Below, piece after piece: positions 50,550 through 63,389 of a DNA stretch of 64,000 nt. The notes beneath the pieces are model-generated. The model made no database searches, was not told where the DNA came from, and saw nothing but the letters and a program-made list of their open reading frames with translations. Each line of letters starts with the position of its first letter. Position 1 is the first letter of the stretch. Origin of the DNA: Pseudomonas sp. B33.4. GTDB taxonomy: Bacteria; Pseudomonadota; Gammaproteobacteria; Pseudomonadales; Pseudomonadaceae. The position numbers were made by a program, and so were the translations under genes. The stretch lies in the NCBI RefSeq assembly GCF_034555375.1, contig NZ_CP140706.1:6540193-6604192 (forward strand). The letters run 5' to 3'.

Positions 50550-52229
50550 TCAAGCGGCTGCTTTGGTAGCCCGTTCGATCTTACGCGTGATGTACCACTG
50601 TTGGGTGATGGACAGGCAGTTGTTCACAACCCAGTACAGCACCAGACCTGCAGGGAACCACAGGAAGAAGAAGGTGAAGATGATTGGCATCATTTTCATG
50701 ACCTTCGCCTGCATCGGATCCGGCGGAGTCGGGTTCAGCTGCTGCTGGATGAACATGGTTGCGCCCATGATGATCGGCAGAATGAAGAACGGATCCTTGA
50801 TCGACAGGTCAGTGATCCACAGCATGAACGGCGCCTGGCGCATTTCCACGCTTTCCAGCAGAACCCAGTACAGCGAGAGGAAAACCGGCATCTGCACGAG
50901 GATCGGCAAGCAACCACCCAGCGGATTGATCTTCTCTTTCTTGTACAGCTCCATCATGGCTTGCGACATTTTCTGCCGGTCATCGCCATGTTGCTCTTTC
51001 AGCGCAGCCAATTTCGGCGCAACGGCACGCATACGCGCCATCGATTTGTAGCTGGCAGCCGACAGAGGGAAGAAAAGACCCTTGATCAGCATGGTCAGGA
51101 AGATGATCGACCAGCCCCAGTTACCAACGATCGCGTGGATGTGTTGCAGCAGCCAGAAGATTGGCTGGGCAATGAACCACAGAATGCCGTAGTCGACGGT
51201 CAGTTCCAGACCTGGGGACAACTCTTTCAGTACTGCCTGGCTTTTCGGACCGGCATACAGCACAGCGCTGGTTTCAACTTTGGCACCCGGAGCAGCGGTC
51301 AGTGTAGGACCGGTGTAACCGATGATGTAGTTGCCTTTGCTGTCTTTACGGGTCTGGACGATGTTGTTTTCGCCCTTGGCCGGAATCCACGCAGTCACGA
51401 AGTAGTGTTGCAGCCAGGCTACCCAACCACCGGTGACGGTTTCTTTCAGCTGTGCCTTGTCCATGTCCTTCATGGACACTTTCTTGTACGGCTCCGAACT
51501 TGTCCACAGGGCTGCGCCCAGGTAAGTCGCGGTGCCAGTAGCAGTAGTGGACGAAGGGTCAGCGCTGTTATCACGCTTCAACTGAGCAAACATTGCGCCG
51601 TTCCAGGGCTGAGCGCTCTGGTTATCCACAATGTAGGAAACGGCTACGTCATACAGGCCGCGTTTCAGGGTGAAACGCTTGATGTAATTGACGCCGTCCT
51701 TGCTGAACTTCAGGTCTACGACCAGTTGGTCCTGACCGTCAGCCAGTTGATAAGTCTTCTTCTCCGAGGAGTAGACCGGACGACCGGCCGGATTTGCGTC
51801 CGGGCCGTTGGTGCCGATCAGACCGCTTTGAGCCAGATAAACACGTTCGCCGCCGTTATCGAACAGCTGGAACGGAACATCAGGACGATCCTGACGACGT
51901 GGATACAGAGGCAAGGTCAGTTGAGCGACATCGCCACCTTGTGGATCGATTGCGAGATCGAGCACGTCGGTTTTGATCTGGATCAGATCCTTGCTGGCGG
52001 CTACCGGAGTTTCGGCAGGTGCGCTGGTATCGCTTGCGGCGCGCGGAATATCGTCACTGGCGGCAGCATTATTGCCAGTGGCGGTGTCCGGCAAACCGGA
52101 TGTAGTCGTACTGGAAGCAACATTCTGAGTCGGCAGGGCAGCCTGACCATAGTCCTGGTTCCATTTAAGGACCATAACGTAGGCCACGATTGCCAGGGCG
52201 ACGATCAGGATCGTGCGTTTGATATCCAT
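50550..52229 (-). CDS. yidC: Membrane protein insertase YidC
   Basis: 559 residues. The first membrane segment (about 5-20) is followed by a large periplasmic beta-domain (about 60-330) and the conserved C-terminal insertase core with five membrane segments (about 355-540), including INPLGGCLPILVQMPVFLSL. It inserts small membrane proteins, including the F0 c subunit, into the inner membrane. A DnaA box lies inside at 51622. Confidence 0.96.
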   Translation of the reverse strand: MDIKRTILIVALAIVAYVMVLKWNQDYGQAALPTQNVASSTTTSGLPDTATGNNAAASDDIPRAASDTSAPAETPVAASKDLIQIKTDVLDLAIDPQGGDVAQLTLPLYPRRQDRPDVPFQLFDNGGERVYLAQSGLIGTNGPDANPAGRPVYSSEKKTYQLADGQDQLVVDLKFSKDGVNYIKRFTLKRGLYDVAVSYIVDNQSAQPWNGAMFAQLKRDNSADPSSTTATGTATYLGAALWTSSEPYKKVSMKDMDKAQLKETVTGGWVAWLQHYFVTAWIPAKGENNIVQTRKDSKGNYIIGYTGPTLTAAPGAKVETSAVLYAGPKSQAVLKELSPGLELTVDYGILWFIAQPIFWLLQHIHAIVGNWGWSIIFLTMLIKGLFFPLSAASYKSMARMRAVAPKLAALKEQHGDDRQKMSQAMMELYKKEKINPLGGCLPILVQMPVFLSLYWVLLESVEMRQAPFMLWITDLSIKDPFFILPIIMGATMFIQQQLNPTPPDPMQAKVMKMMPIIFTFFFLWFPAGLVLYWVVNNCLSITQQWYITRKIERATKAAA

Positions 52230-52231
52230 GA

Positions 52232-52477
52232 TTACTCGGCCATCGAAGAAGAACGGGAGGTAGGGATAGGTGGAACCGGGTCATAACCACCGGGATTCCA
52301 CGGATGACAGCGACCTAAACGACGAAAGGCCAGCCAGCCACCGCGCAGAAGGCCATGATTTTCGATGGCTTCTAACGCGTAGCAGGAACAACTGGGGTAG
52401 AAACGACAGTGGTTGGCCATTAAAGGACTAATGGCATAGCGATAAAACTGGATCGGAACGAGGGCCAGTTTACGCAT
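52232..52477 (-). CDS. yidD: Membrane protein insertion efficiency factor YidD
   Basis: 81 residues. A membrane-associated amphipathic start ([20 protein letters not shown]) is followed by the three-Cys motif [19 protein letters not shown] and the terminal GYDPVPP. It is thought to help YidC-dependent insertion. It overlaps rnpA and ends 2 bp before yidC starts. Confidence 0.94.
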   Translation of the reverse strand: MRKLALVPIQFYRYAISPLMANHCRFYPSCSCYALEAIENHGLLRGGWLAFRRLGRCHPWNPGGYDPVPPIPTSRSSSMAE

Positions 52478-52871
52478 CTGGACTGTCTACCCCTACAGTT
52501 TCGGTTTTGACTTCTGGAACTGGCTTGCTGCGTGCCAGACGCTTCCAGAGCTTGCCGAAATGCTGAATCAATTCGGGGTTTTCTACATCGCCCAGACCTT
52601 TGCGCGCGACGATAACAATATCCCAGCCGACCAGTGAATCCTGGTGCAGACGGAACGATTCGCGCATCAAACGTTTGAGGCGATTGCGCTCAACGGAGAG
52701 CTTTACGCTCTTTTTCCCGATAACCAGCCCGAGACGGGGGTGATCAAGACCGTTGTTGCGTGCAAGGAGCAGGAGATTTTTCCCCGGAACCTTGCCGGTA
52801 GGGGAGTCAAAGACTGCCTTGAAATGCCGGGGAGTAAGCAGACGCTTTTCCCGACTGAAGTCCTGACTCAC
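52470..52871 (-). CDS. rnpA: Ribonuclease P protein component
   Basis: 133 residues from the GTG at 52871, giving the N-terminus (M)[19 protein letters not shown]. The longer in-frame extension upstream runs through rpmH and is not coding. The RNase P signature [13 protein letters not shown] is visible. With the RNA subunit it trims tRNA 5' leaders. The start codon is close to its GGAG, so the exact start is uncertain; the gene begins 16 bp after the rpmH stop. Confidence 0.93.
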   Translation of the reverse strand: MSQDFSREKRLLTPRHFKAVFDSPTGKVPGKNLLLLARNNGLDHPRLGLVIGKKSVKLSVERNRLKRLMRESFRLHQDSLVGWDIVIVARKGLGDVENPELIQHFGKLWKRLARSKPVPEVKTETVGVDSPDA

Positions 52872-52887
52872 CTCCAGTACCGGATTA

Positions 52888-53022
52888 TCAAACTGCCAGA
52901 CGCGCACGACCTTTGGCGCGACGACGCGACAGGACTGCGCGGCCGTTCTTGGTAGCCATGCGAGCACGGAAACCGTGGGTACGAGCGCGTTTGATAGTGC
53001 TTGGTTGGAAAGTACGTTTCAT
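52888..53022 (-). CDS. rpmH: 50S ribosomal protein L34
   Basis: 44 residues, very basic: [18 protein letters not shown] at the start and [13 protein letters not shown] at the end. Sequence and length are those of L34, which binds 23S rRNA near the exit region of the large subunit. It is the first gene leftward from oriC, in the conserved order rpmH-rnpA-yidD-yidC, with a near-perfect promoter upstream. Confidence 0.97.
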   Translation of the reverse strand: MKRTFQPSTIKRARTHGFRARMATKNGRAVLSRRRAKGRARLAV

Positions 53023-53082
53023 GTCGTGTTACCTGGTTCGTCCACAACGGGCCGGAATGGCCCCCGTTTTAAGAGACCGGGG

Positions 53083-53111
53083 ATTCTAGAGAAAGCAAGC
53101 CTTCAGGTCAA
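53083..53111 (-). promoter_or_regulatory. rpmH promoter
   Basis: Read leftward, TTGACC (53111-53106) and TAGAAT (53088-53083) are separated by 17 bp, a close match to the sigma-70 consensus. It lies about 60 bp upstream of the rpmH start. Confidence 0.75.
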
Positions 53112-53124
53112 TTTCCAACCAGCG

Positions 53125-53560
53125 TTTCCTTATAAATAGATCTCGAGGTGTTCTTTGCCTGATCAACTGCTTGCCATACATAAAAATAAAGAAGGGAATT
53201 ATTTAAAGCTTTTCTGTAAAACTTATAAAAGCTAGGCACGCCTTCTTCTGTGGATAAGTGACACCAGGCCAGGTTTTTCCTGATGTACAGCGAATGACAA
53301 CTACCGTGGAAAACCGTGTTCAGCCTGTGCTGCGCTGTCGGATAACCTGTGTGTGGAATGGCCTGTTATCCACAGGCAGGTTATCCACCGAGTTCAACCC
53401 CCAGTTGTCCAGTGCCCTTAGAGGCGGTTATCCACAGAGCTTATTCACACACCGTTGGTCGCCTTTTTCCGATTCAACGCATTGATAAATCATGGTCACC
53501 GGGCAACCTGCATGTGGATAAGTGGACGGCTCGCCGCTACAATGGCCGCTTGTTTTTGCC
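53125..53560. other. Chromosomal replication origin oriC
   Basis: The rpmH-dnaA intergenic region is the established origin in Pseudomonas. An AT-rich stretch (about 53150-53231, the likely unwinding element) is followed by DnaA boxes at 53249-53257, 53366-53374, 53428-53436 and 53513-53521 (all exact), 53381-53389 (one mismatch) and 53441-53449 (TTATTCACA). The spacing and mixed orientations resemble known Pseudomonas origins. Confidence 0.9.
53513..53543 (+). promoter_or_regulatory. Possible dnaA promoter overlapping a DnaA box
   Basis: TACAAT (53538-53543) is a good -10 hexamer 45 bp from the dnaA start. The hexamer TGGATA 17 bp upstream would be the -35 and lies within the exact DnaA box 53513-53521. 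DnaA binding there could repress its own gene. The -35 match is weak. Confidence 0.4.
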
Positions 53561-53588
53561 TCACCGGCTTTCAACTTAGGGGATATCC

Positions 53589-55118
53589 GTGTCAGTGGAA
53601 CTTTGGCAGCAGTGCGTGGAGCTTTTGCGCGAGGAGCTGCCTGCCCAACAATTCAACACCTGGATCCGTCCACTACAGGTCGAAGCCGAAGGCGACGAGT
53701 TGCGCGTCTACGCACCGAACCGTTTTGTGCTGGACTGGGTCAACGAAAAGTACCTGGGCCGTGTCCTTGAACTGCTGGATGAGCATGGCAACGGCATGGC
53801 GCCTGCGCTTTCCTTATTAATAGGCAGCAAACGCAGTTCCGCTCCGCGTGCCGCACCGAATGCGCCGCTTGCAGCCGCGCAGGTTTCCCAGCAGGTCCAG
53901 GCAAATGCCACGCCTGTGAGTACGGCGGCACCCACCCAGGCGTCAGCGCCGGCAGCCAAGCGTTCGACGCAGAAAAGCCCCGAAGTCAGCGATGAACCGT
54001 CTCGCGACAGTTTCGATCCGATGTCCGGTGCCGCGTCGCAACAAGCTCCGGTCCGCGCTGAACAGCGCACCGTGCAGGTCGAAGGTGCGCTCAAGCACAC
54101 CAGTTACCTGAACCGCACCTTCACCTTCGAAAACTTCGTCGAAGGTAAATCCAACCAGCTCGCCCGCGCGGCGGCCTGGCAGGTGGCGGATAACCCAAAG
54201 CACGGCTACAACCCTCTGTTCCTTTATGGCGGCGTTGGTCTGGGTAAAACCCACTTGATGCACGCGGTGGGCAACCATCTATTAAAGAAGAACCCGAATG
54301 CCAAGGTCGTGTACCTGCATTCCGAGCGTTTCGTCGCTGACATGGTCAAGGCGCTGCAACTGAACGCGATCAACGAGTTCAAGCGTTTCTACCGTTCGGT
54401 GGACGCCTTGCTGATCGACGACATTCAGTTCTTCGCTCGCAAAGAGCGTTCACAGGAAGAGTTTTTCCACACCTTCAACGCCCTGCTTGAAGGTGGCCAG
54501 CAGGTCATTCTCACCAGTGACCGCTACCCGAAAGAAATCGAAGGCCTTGAAGAGCGCCTCAAATCCCGCTTCGGCTGGGGCCTGACGGTGGCTGTCGAGC
54601 CGCCGGAACTGGAAACCCGCGTGGCGATCTTGATGAAAAAGGCCGACCAGGCCAAAGTCGACTTGCCGCACGACGCCGCGTTCTTCATCGCCCAGCGTAT
54701 TCGTTCCAACGTCCGTGAGCTGGAAGGCGCGCTGAAACGCGTGATCGCCCACTCGCACTTCATGGGCCGTGACATCACCATCGAGCTGATTCGCGAATCC
54801 CTGAAAGACCTGTTGGCGTTGCAGGACAAACTGGTCTCTGTGGATAACATTCAGCGCACCGTCGCCGAGTACTACAAGATCAAGATCTCGGACCTGCTGT
54901 CCAAGCGTCGTTCGCGCTCGGTAGCGCGCCCGCGTCAGGTAGCCATGGCGTTGTCCAAGGAGCTGACCAACCACAGCCTGCCGGAAATCGGCGATGTGTT
55001 TGGCGGCCGCGACCACACCACCGTGTTGCACGCCTGCCGCAAGATCAACGAACTTAAGGAATCCGACGCGGACATCCGCGAGGACTACAAGAACCTGCTG
55101 CGTACACTGACTACTTGA
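53589..55118 (+). CDS. dnaA: Chromosomal replication initiator DnaA
   Basis: 509 residues from the GTG at 53589. Domain I (about 1-85, starting [16 protein letters not shown]), a long Ala/Pro-rich linker (about 90-170), the AAA+ domain with Walker [17 protein letters not shown] (near 215) and the DNA-binding domain IV ending near [18 protein letters not shown]. It binds DnaA boxes at oriC and opens the AT-rich element. An exact box lies inside its own gene at 54839. Confidence 0.97.
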   Translation: MSVELWQQCVELLREELPAQQFNTWIRPLQVEAEGDELRVYAPNRFVLDWVNEKYLGRVLELLDEHGNGMAPALSLLIGSKRSSAPRAAPNAPLAAAQVSQQVQANATPVSTAAPTQASAPAAKRSTQKSPEVSDEPSRDSFDPMSGAASQQAPVRAEQRTVQVEGALKHTSYLNRTFTFENFVEGKSNQLARAAAWQVADNPKHGYNPLFLYGGVGLGKTHLMHAVGNHLLKKNPNAKVVYLHSERFVADMVKALQLNAINEFKRFYRSVDALLIDDIQFFARKERSQEEFFHTFNALLEGGQQVILTSDRYPKEIEGLEERLKSRFGWGLTVAVEPPELETRVAILMKKADQAKVDLPHDAAFFIAQRIRSNVRELEGALKRVIAHSHFMGRDITIELIRESLKDLLALQDKLVSVDNIQRTVAEYYKIKISDLLSKRRSRSVARPRQVAMALSKELTNHSLPEIGDVFGGRDHTTVLHACRKINELKESDADIREDYKNLLRTLTT

Positions 55119-55157
55119 TGAACACCAGCGCAGCTTATTAAGGCAAGGGACTAGACC

Positions 55158-56261
55158 ATGCATTTCACCATTCAACGCGAAGCCCTGTTGAAACCCCTGC
55201 AACTGGTCGCAGGCGTCGTCGAGCGTCGACAGACCTTGCCGGTACTGTCCAACGTGCTGTTGGTAGTCGAAGGCCAGCAACTGTCGCTGACCGGTACCGA
55301 CCTGGAAGTCGAGCTCGTCGGTCGTGTGCAACTTGAAGAGCCTGCAGAAACAGGTTCCATCACCGTGCCTGCGCGCAAGCTGATGGACATCTGCAAAAGC
55401 CTGCCCAACGATGCACTGATCGACATCAAGGTCGACGAGCAGAAGCTGGTGGTGAAGGCGGGTCGTAGCCGTTTCACTCTGTCGACCCTGCCTGCCAACG
55501 ATTTCCCGACCGTTGAAGAAGGCCCGGGCTCGCTGACTTGCAGCCTCGAGCAAAGCAAACTGCGTCGTTTGATCGAACGCACCAGCTTCGCCATGGCTCA
55601 GCAGGACGTGCGTTATTACCTCAACGGTATGCTGCTGGAAGTGTCCGAAGGCATCATCCGCGCCGTGGCCACCGACGGTCACCGTCTGGCCATGTGCTCG
55701 ATGAAAGCCGATATCGGCCAGCCGGATCGCCACCAGGTGATCGTGCCGCGCAAAGGTATCCTTGAACTGGCGCGTCTGCTCACCGAGCCGGACGGCAACG
55801 TCAGCATCGTATTGGGCCAGCACCACATTCGCGCCACCACTGGCGAATTCACCTTCACTTCGAAACTGGTCGATGGCAAGTTCCCGGACTACGAGCGCGT
55901 ACTGCCGAAGGGCGGCGACAAGCTGGTTTTGGGCGATCGTCAGGCCCTGCGCGAAGCGTTCAGCCGTACCGCGATTCTGTCCAACGAGAAATACCGTGGT
56001 ATCCGTCTGCAACTGGCCAGCGGTCAGTTGAAGATCCAGGCCAACAACCCGGAACAGGAAGAAGCGGAAGAAGAAGTGGGCGTTGAATACAACGGCGGCT
56101 CGCTGGAAATCGGCTTCAACGTGAGCTACTTGCTCGACGTGCTGGGCGTGATGACCACCGAGCAGGTTCGTCTGATCCTGTCCGACTCCAACAGCAGTGC
56201 GCTGGTGCAAGAGTCCGACAACGACGATTCGGCTTACGTTGTCATGCCGATGCGTCTGTAA
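55158..56261 (+). CDS. dnaN: DNA polymerase III sliding clamp (beta subunit)
   Basis: 367 residues, the full length for the three-domain clamp. It starts MHFTIQREALLKPLQLVAGV and ends SAYVVMPMRL, the conserved C-terminus that binds clamp partners. It holds polymerase III on DNA. It lies 39 bp after dnaA and 14 bp before recF, the classical order. Confidence 0.97.
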   Translation: MHFTIQREALLKPLQLVAGVVERRQTLPVLSNVLLVVEGQQLSLTGTDLEVELVGRVQLEEPAETGSITVPARKLMDICKSLPNDALIDIKVDEQKLVVKAGRSRFTLSTLPANDFPTVEEGPGSLTCSLEQSKLRRLIERTSFAMAQQDVRYYLNGMLLEVSEGIIRAVATDGHRLAMCSMKADIGQPDRHQVIVPRKGILELARLLTEPDGNVSIVLGQHHIRATTGEFTFTSKLVDGKFPDYERVLPKGGDKLVLGDRQALREAFSRTAILSNEKYRGIRLQLASGQLKIQANNPEQEEAEEEVGVEYNGGSLEIGFNVSYLLDVLGVMTTEQVRLILSDSNSSALVQESDNDDSAYVVMPMRL

Positions 56262-56275
56262 TCAGCTGATCCTGG

Positions 56276-59802
<3,527 letters not shown>

Positions 59803-59820
59803 TCCCGGTTTGCGTCAAAC

Positions 59821-59851
59821 AAAAAGGCCAACGCATTGCGTTGGCCTTTTT
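59821..59851 (+). terminator. gyrB terminator
   Basis: AAGGCCAACGC and GCGTTGGCCTT form an 11-bp perfect stem with a three-base loop and flanking A- and T-runs. It lies 18 bp after the gyrB stop. Confidence 0.93.
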
Positions 59852-59858
59852 ATTGGCG

Positions 59859-59935
59859 GATCAAAAGATCGCAGCCTGCGGCAGCTCTTACATTGATCTC
59901 CTGTAGGAGCTGCCGCAGGCTGCGATCTTTTGATC
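59859..59935. repeat. Large palindrome with 29-bp perfect arms
   Basis: Arms at 59859-59887 and 59907-59935 are perfect inverted copies, starting GATCAAAAGATCGCAGCC. The 19-base centre is unrelated. It fills the gap between the gyrB terminator and the end of the convergent response-regulator gene. One arm's 20-base end recurs at 31444-31463. It is a REPIN-like dispersed repeat of a family different from that at 5795. Confidence 0.88.
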
Positions 59936-59936
59936 T

Positions 59937-60656
59937 TTACTCGGACGCTGCCGCCACACTCTCCAACCGATACCCATACCCATAAATCGTCAGCAACTGC
60001 CACCCTCGATCCGCCGTCAGCCCGAGCTTGTTCCGCAGCCGATAGATATGCGTATCCAGCGGCCGCGACGAAGCCATCTCCTCATGCGGCCAAAACCGTT
60101 CATACAGATAATCCCGCGACAACGGCCGCCCCAGATTGCTGAACAGACACCGCGCCAGCCGATACTCGCGCTCGGTCATGACAATCGGCTTGCCCTCGCG
60201 GGTGACGGTCAGTTCAGCGTCATCAAACGTCAAATCGTTAAAGCTCAGCACTTCCGTCGCAGCCGCCCGCTGCTGGCTGTGCCGCCGCAGTACCGCAGCC
60301 ACCCGCGCTTTCAGCTCATTCGGCCGAAACGGCTTGCTCACATAATCATCAGCCCCCGCATTCAGCGCCTGAACAATATCGCTCTCGCCATCGCGGCTGG
60401 TCAGCATGATCGCCGCTGGTGGCGCTTCCATGTGTTCGCGGGTCCAGCGCAGCAGCGCCAGGCCGGTGAGGTCGGGCAATTGCCAGTCGAGGATCAGCAG
60501 GTCGAAGGTCTCCCGGCGTAGCTGTCGCAACAGGTCTTCACCACGCTCGAAGCTGTGCAGTGACCACGGCTGTTCGCCGGCATCGGCCATTTGCTGCAGG
60601 GTTTGCTCGACCCGACGCAGTTCGGCGGGTTCGTCGTCCAGTATCGCAACGCGCAT
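59937..60656 (-). CDS. OmpR-family response regulator
   Basis: 239 residues from the ATG at 60656. Receiver domain (about 1-120) with the acidic pair in ILDDEP and the phospho-acceptor D57 in LLILDWQLPD. A winged-helix DNA-binding domain follows (about 135-235, with MTEREYRLARCLFSNLGRPL and SRPLDTHIYRLRNKLGL). It diverges from the histidine kinase gene across 169 bp, so the two form a two-component system. The signal and targets are unknown. Confidence 0.93.
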   Translation of the reverse strand: MRVAILDDEPAELRRVEQTLQQMADAGEQPWSLHSFERGEDLLRQLRRETFDLLILDWQLPDLTGLALLRWTREHMEAPPAAIMLTSRDGESDIVQALNAGADDYVSKPFRPNELKARVAAVLRRHSQQRAAATEVLSFNDLTFDDAELTVTREGKPIVMTEREYRLARCLFSNLGRPLSRDYLYERFWPHEEMASSRPLDTHIYRLRNKLGLTADRGWQLLTIYGYGYRLESVAAASE

Positions 60657-60790
60657 ACGCGGTGGTTCCTTGTTGCTTGGGCAGTTGGGCGTCAACCATA
60701 GTCGCTTGGTCATCACCTTGAAAGTAAGCGGCGCGCCGTTGGTCGACGTCCGCTATGATTCTTCGAGTCTACGTCTCAGACCTGTGACCT

Positions 60791-60829
60791 ATGAAAGCAT
60801 TCACCCTGCCCTGCCCTTTTTCCCTATGA
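60791..60829 (+). CDS. Possible 12-residue leader peptide upstream of the kinase
   Basis: ATG AAA GCA TTC begins a 12-codon frame (MKAFTLPCPFSL) whose stop overlaps the kinase ATG as ATGA. No ribosome-binding site is clear for either frame, so the overlap may allow coupled translation. Real coding is not established. Confidence 0.3.
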   Translation: MKAFTLPCPFSL

Positions 60830-62358
60830 ACAATCAGCGCCGGCGTGAAAGCCGTGAACCGAGCCAGGTGCAGCGACTGTTTCGTCAGTTGGTGCGCGAA
60901 TGGTTGTGGATAAGTCTAGTGCTGTTGCCGCTGACTGCGCTGCTGTCTTATCGCGCGCAGATCAACCTGCATGATGCGTCTGCCGGCAAAGGCGCCCTGT
61001 TGTCGGTCGCTTTGGTGGCCAGCTGTCTTGGCCTGCTGTTGTGGCGCCCGCGCTGGGCACTCTGGGTCACGTTGATCAGCATGGCGTGCGCGTTGCTGAT
61101 CAGTGCAGGTTTAGCGGAAATGCACCGCTGGTGGTCACCGACGCCAGCGGTGTTGGGGATGTTGTTCGGTTATCTGATCTGGAACTGGCGGCGCCTGAGC
61201 GTGGTGTTGACCTATTTCGGTTGGGAGTTGGCCCGGCTAGACAGCGAGCCGAAAGTTTTTCCCGAGCGCCGTCGTTCGCAATTCACCGGTGCTGATCGTT
61301 TGCAGGGCCAGATCATGGCGCTGGAACAAGCCATGAGTCGTACCCGAGATACCCGGCGCTTTATTGCCGACGGTCTGGAGTACTTGCCCGTCGCCACACT
61401 GATCAGCGATCCCAAAGGCCAGATCCTGCTGGGCAATCGCAAGGCTCGCCAGCTATTCGATCACAACCTGGTGGGGGACGACCTCCTCGATCAACTTGCC
61501 AGCCTTGGTTACCCGGAGTTGTCCACAGAGTTGCGCCCGTCACTGTCGGTCATACCACTATTGGAGTTTCGCGATCACAAGGAACGCAGCCTGCGCCTGG
61601 AGCGTGCCGCCCTGCTGCCGGTGGACGGAGACACCCCGATTGGTTGGCTGCTCAGCCTCACCGATCTCAGCGCCGAACGTGCCGCCGAGGAGCAACGCGG
61701 GGTATTGCTGCGTTTTCTTTCCCACGACCTGCGTGCCCCGCATTCGGCGATCCTCGCCCTGCTCGATGTTCACCGCCATCAGGCCGGGGTGGATTCACCG
61801 CTGTTCGAACAGATCGAACGCCAGGTCCGCCGTGCGCTGGATCTGACCGATGGCTTCGTTCTGCTGGCGCGGGCCGAGTCCGAGGCGTATCAGTTCCAGC
61901 CAAGCCTCTTCGCGATGTTGGTACTGGATGTGTTGGATCAGGCGTTGCCCATTGCTCAGCAAAAACGCATCGAATTGCTACATGACATGGATGAGCAATC
62001 ACAGGAACGTCTGATCATGGCCGATCAGGGATTATTGACCCGTGCGTTATTCAACCTGCTGGAGAATGCGATCAAGTACAGCTCGGCAGACACCACGATT
62101 CAACTGCGGATCAGTTGTCACGAAGAATGGCTGCGTTGCGAACTGTCGGATCAAGGCAAGGGCATCGCCGCCGATGAATTGCCCGATCTGTTCAGTCAGT
62201 ACCGCCGTTTTTCCTCGGCGCAGGGCATCGATGGCGTGGGCTTGGGGCTGTCGATGGTCAAAGCAGTGATCGATCACCACGGCGGGAAAATCGAATGCCT
62301 GAGTGTGGTCGATCAAGGCACCACGTTCCTGCTGGAACTGCCGCTGATCCCCGAGTGA
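60826..62358 (+). CDS. Sensor histidine kinase
   Basis: 510 residues from the ATG at 60826; a GTG at 60784 is an alternative. Four or so N-terminal membrane segments (about 25-120) are followed by a linker helix, a PAS-like domain (about 180-280) and a HisKA domain with H300 in FLSHDLRAPHSAIL. The HATPase domain has NLLENAIKYSS and GVGLGLSMVKAVIDHHGGK. It partners the divergent response regulator. The signal is unknown; the N-terminus lacks a large periplasmic domain, so it may sense the membrane. A DnaA box lies inside at 60905. Confidence 0.93.
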   Translation: MNNQRRRESREPSQVQRLFRQLVREWLWISLVLLPLTALLSYRAQINLHDASAGKGALLSVALVASCLGLLLWRPRWALWVTLISMACALLISAGLAEMHRWWSPTPAVLGMLFGYLIWNWRRLSVVLTYFGWELARLDSEPKVFPERRRSQFTGADRLQGQIMALEQAMSRTRDTRRFIADGLEYLPVATLISDPKGQILLGNRKARQLFDHNLVGDDLLDQLASLGYPELSTELRPSLSVIPLLEFRDHKERSLRLERAALLPVDGDTPIGWLLSLTDLSAERAAEEQRGVLLRFLSHDLRAPHSAILALLDVHRHQAGVDSPLFEQIERQVRRALDLTDGFVLLARAESEAYQFQPSLFAMLVLDVLDQALPIAQQKRIELLHDMDEQSQERLIMADQGLLTRALFNLLENAIKYSSADTTIQLRISCHEEWLRCELSDQGKGIAADELPDLFSQYRRFSSAQGIDGVGLGLSMVKAVIDHHGGKIECLSVVDQGTTFLLELPLIPE

Positions 62359-62365
62359 TCAGGCG

Positions 62366-62397
62366 CAAAAAAACCGGCTATATCAGCCGGTTCGTTT
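62366..62397. terminator. Bidirectional terminator between kinase and plsC-like gene
   Basis: AACCGGCT and AGCCGGTT pair around a five-base loop. Leftward the stem is followed by seven T residues, so it best ends the plsC-like transcript; rightward the tail is weaker. The next 130 bp are AT-rich, with an exact DnaA box at 62513-62521. Confidence 0.8.
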
Positions 62398-62526
62398 ACT
62401 TCCAAAAAAAACTTATGCACCTTTTACGGTGTTTTATGAGCTTGAGAAATATATAAGTAAATCAATCACTTATTATCAATATTCAAGCGGTTTCAACAAA
62501 ACCGTACACAGGTTATCCACAAAATC

Positions 62527-63306
62527 TCAGACAGCGATCTGATCATTTGCCGCCGGTGCTTGCGGGGCCGGTGGCAGCGAGCCCATCTCGCGTTGAGTCT
62601 TCTCGTTCCAGGCTTGCACCCGGTCGTTAAGCTCGGCGATGGCGCGCGGGCCTGTGCCTTCGGCGTACATCGGTTCACCGATGACTACGGTGATCACGCC
62701 GGACTTCTTGCCCCAGCCGATTTTCGGCCAGAACTTGCCGGCATTGTGTGCAATCGGCAGCACCGGAAGCGCCGCATTCACCGCCAAAGCGCTGCCACTG
62801 CGGGAAAACTTGCCGACAGTGCCAAACGGCACCCGAGTGCCTTCCGGAAAGATCAGCACCCAAACGTTGTCCTTCAGCAGCTCATCACCCTTGGCCGCGA
62901 CTTGTTTCAGCGCCGCTTTCGGGTTGTCGCGATCAATCGCGATCGGCCGCAACATGGCCATTGCCCAGCCAAAGAACGGCACGTACAGCAGTTCGCGTTT
63001 GAGCACTTGGCTCAATGGCGAGAAATAAGCGGAGAGAAAGAACGTCTCCCAAGTGCTCTGGTGGTTCGATTGAATCACGCAGGGCCGGTCAGGCACGTTT
63101 TCCGCGCCTTTGATTTCGTAACGGATACCGAGAAACACCTTGGTCAACCACAAGGCGCAACGGCACCAGTACACGTTGATAAAACGATAACGCGCCTTGA
63201 ACGGCAGAAACGGCGCGATGAAAAAACTCAAACTGCACCACAGCAGGGAAGTGGCGCCCAGCAGCAGGTAAAAGAGAAAAATTCTGATGGCCCGCAGTAT
63301 CGACAT
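62527..63306 (-). CDS. Lysophospholipid acyltransferase (PlsC family)
   Basis: 259 residues. An N-terminal membrane anchor (about 5-30) is followed by the acyltransferase boxes: SNHQSTWETF, where the usual HX4D is HX4E, and the substrate-binding FPEGTRVPFG. It acylates lysophosphatidic acid or a related lipid at the inner membrane. It is downstream of gmhB on the same strand, as in other Pseudomonas (glyQS-gmhB-plsC). Confidence 0.9.
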   Translation of the reverse strand: MSILRAIRIFLFYLLLGATSLLWCSLSFFIAPFLPFKARYRFINVYWCRCALWLTKVFLGIRYEIKGAENVPDRPCVIQSNHQSTWETFFLSAYFSPLSQVLKRELLYVPFFGWAMAMLRPIAIDRDNPKAALKQVAAKGDELLKDNVWVLIFPEGTRVPFGTVGKFSRSGSALAVNAALPVLPIAHNAGKFWPKIGWGKKSGVITVVIGEPMYAEGTGPRAIAELNDRVQAWNEKTQREMGSLPPAPQAPAANDQIAV

Positions 63307-63389
63307 AGTGACGTTTACCGTGACGGGGCAATGCCCGAGTGTTCAAGCGCACTCCCGATCAATCCCTGGTCAGGAACTTCAGAAGTACT

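Noticed and set aside
52872..52967. N-terminal extension of rnpA
   Set aside because: The extension overlaps rpmH in another frame; family length and start agree with the GTG at 52871.
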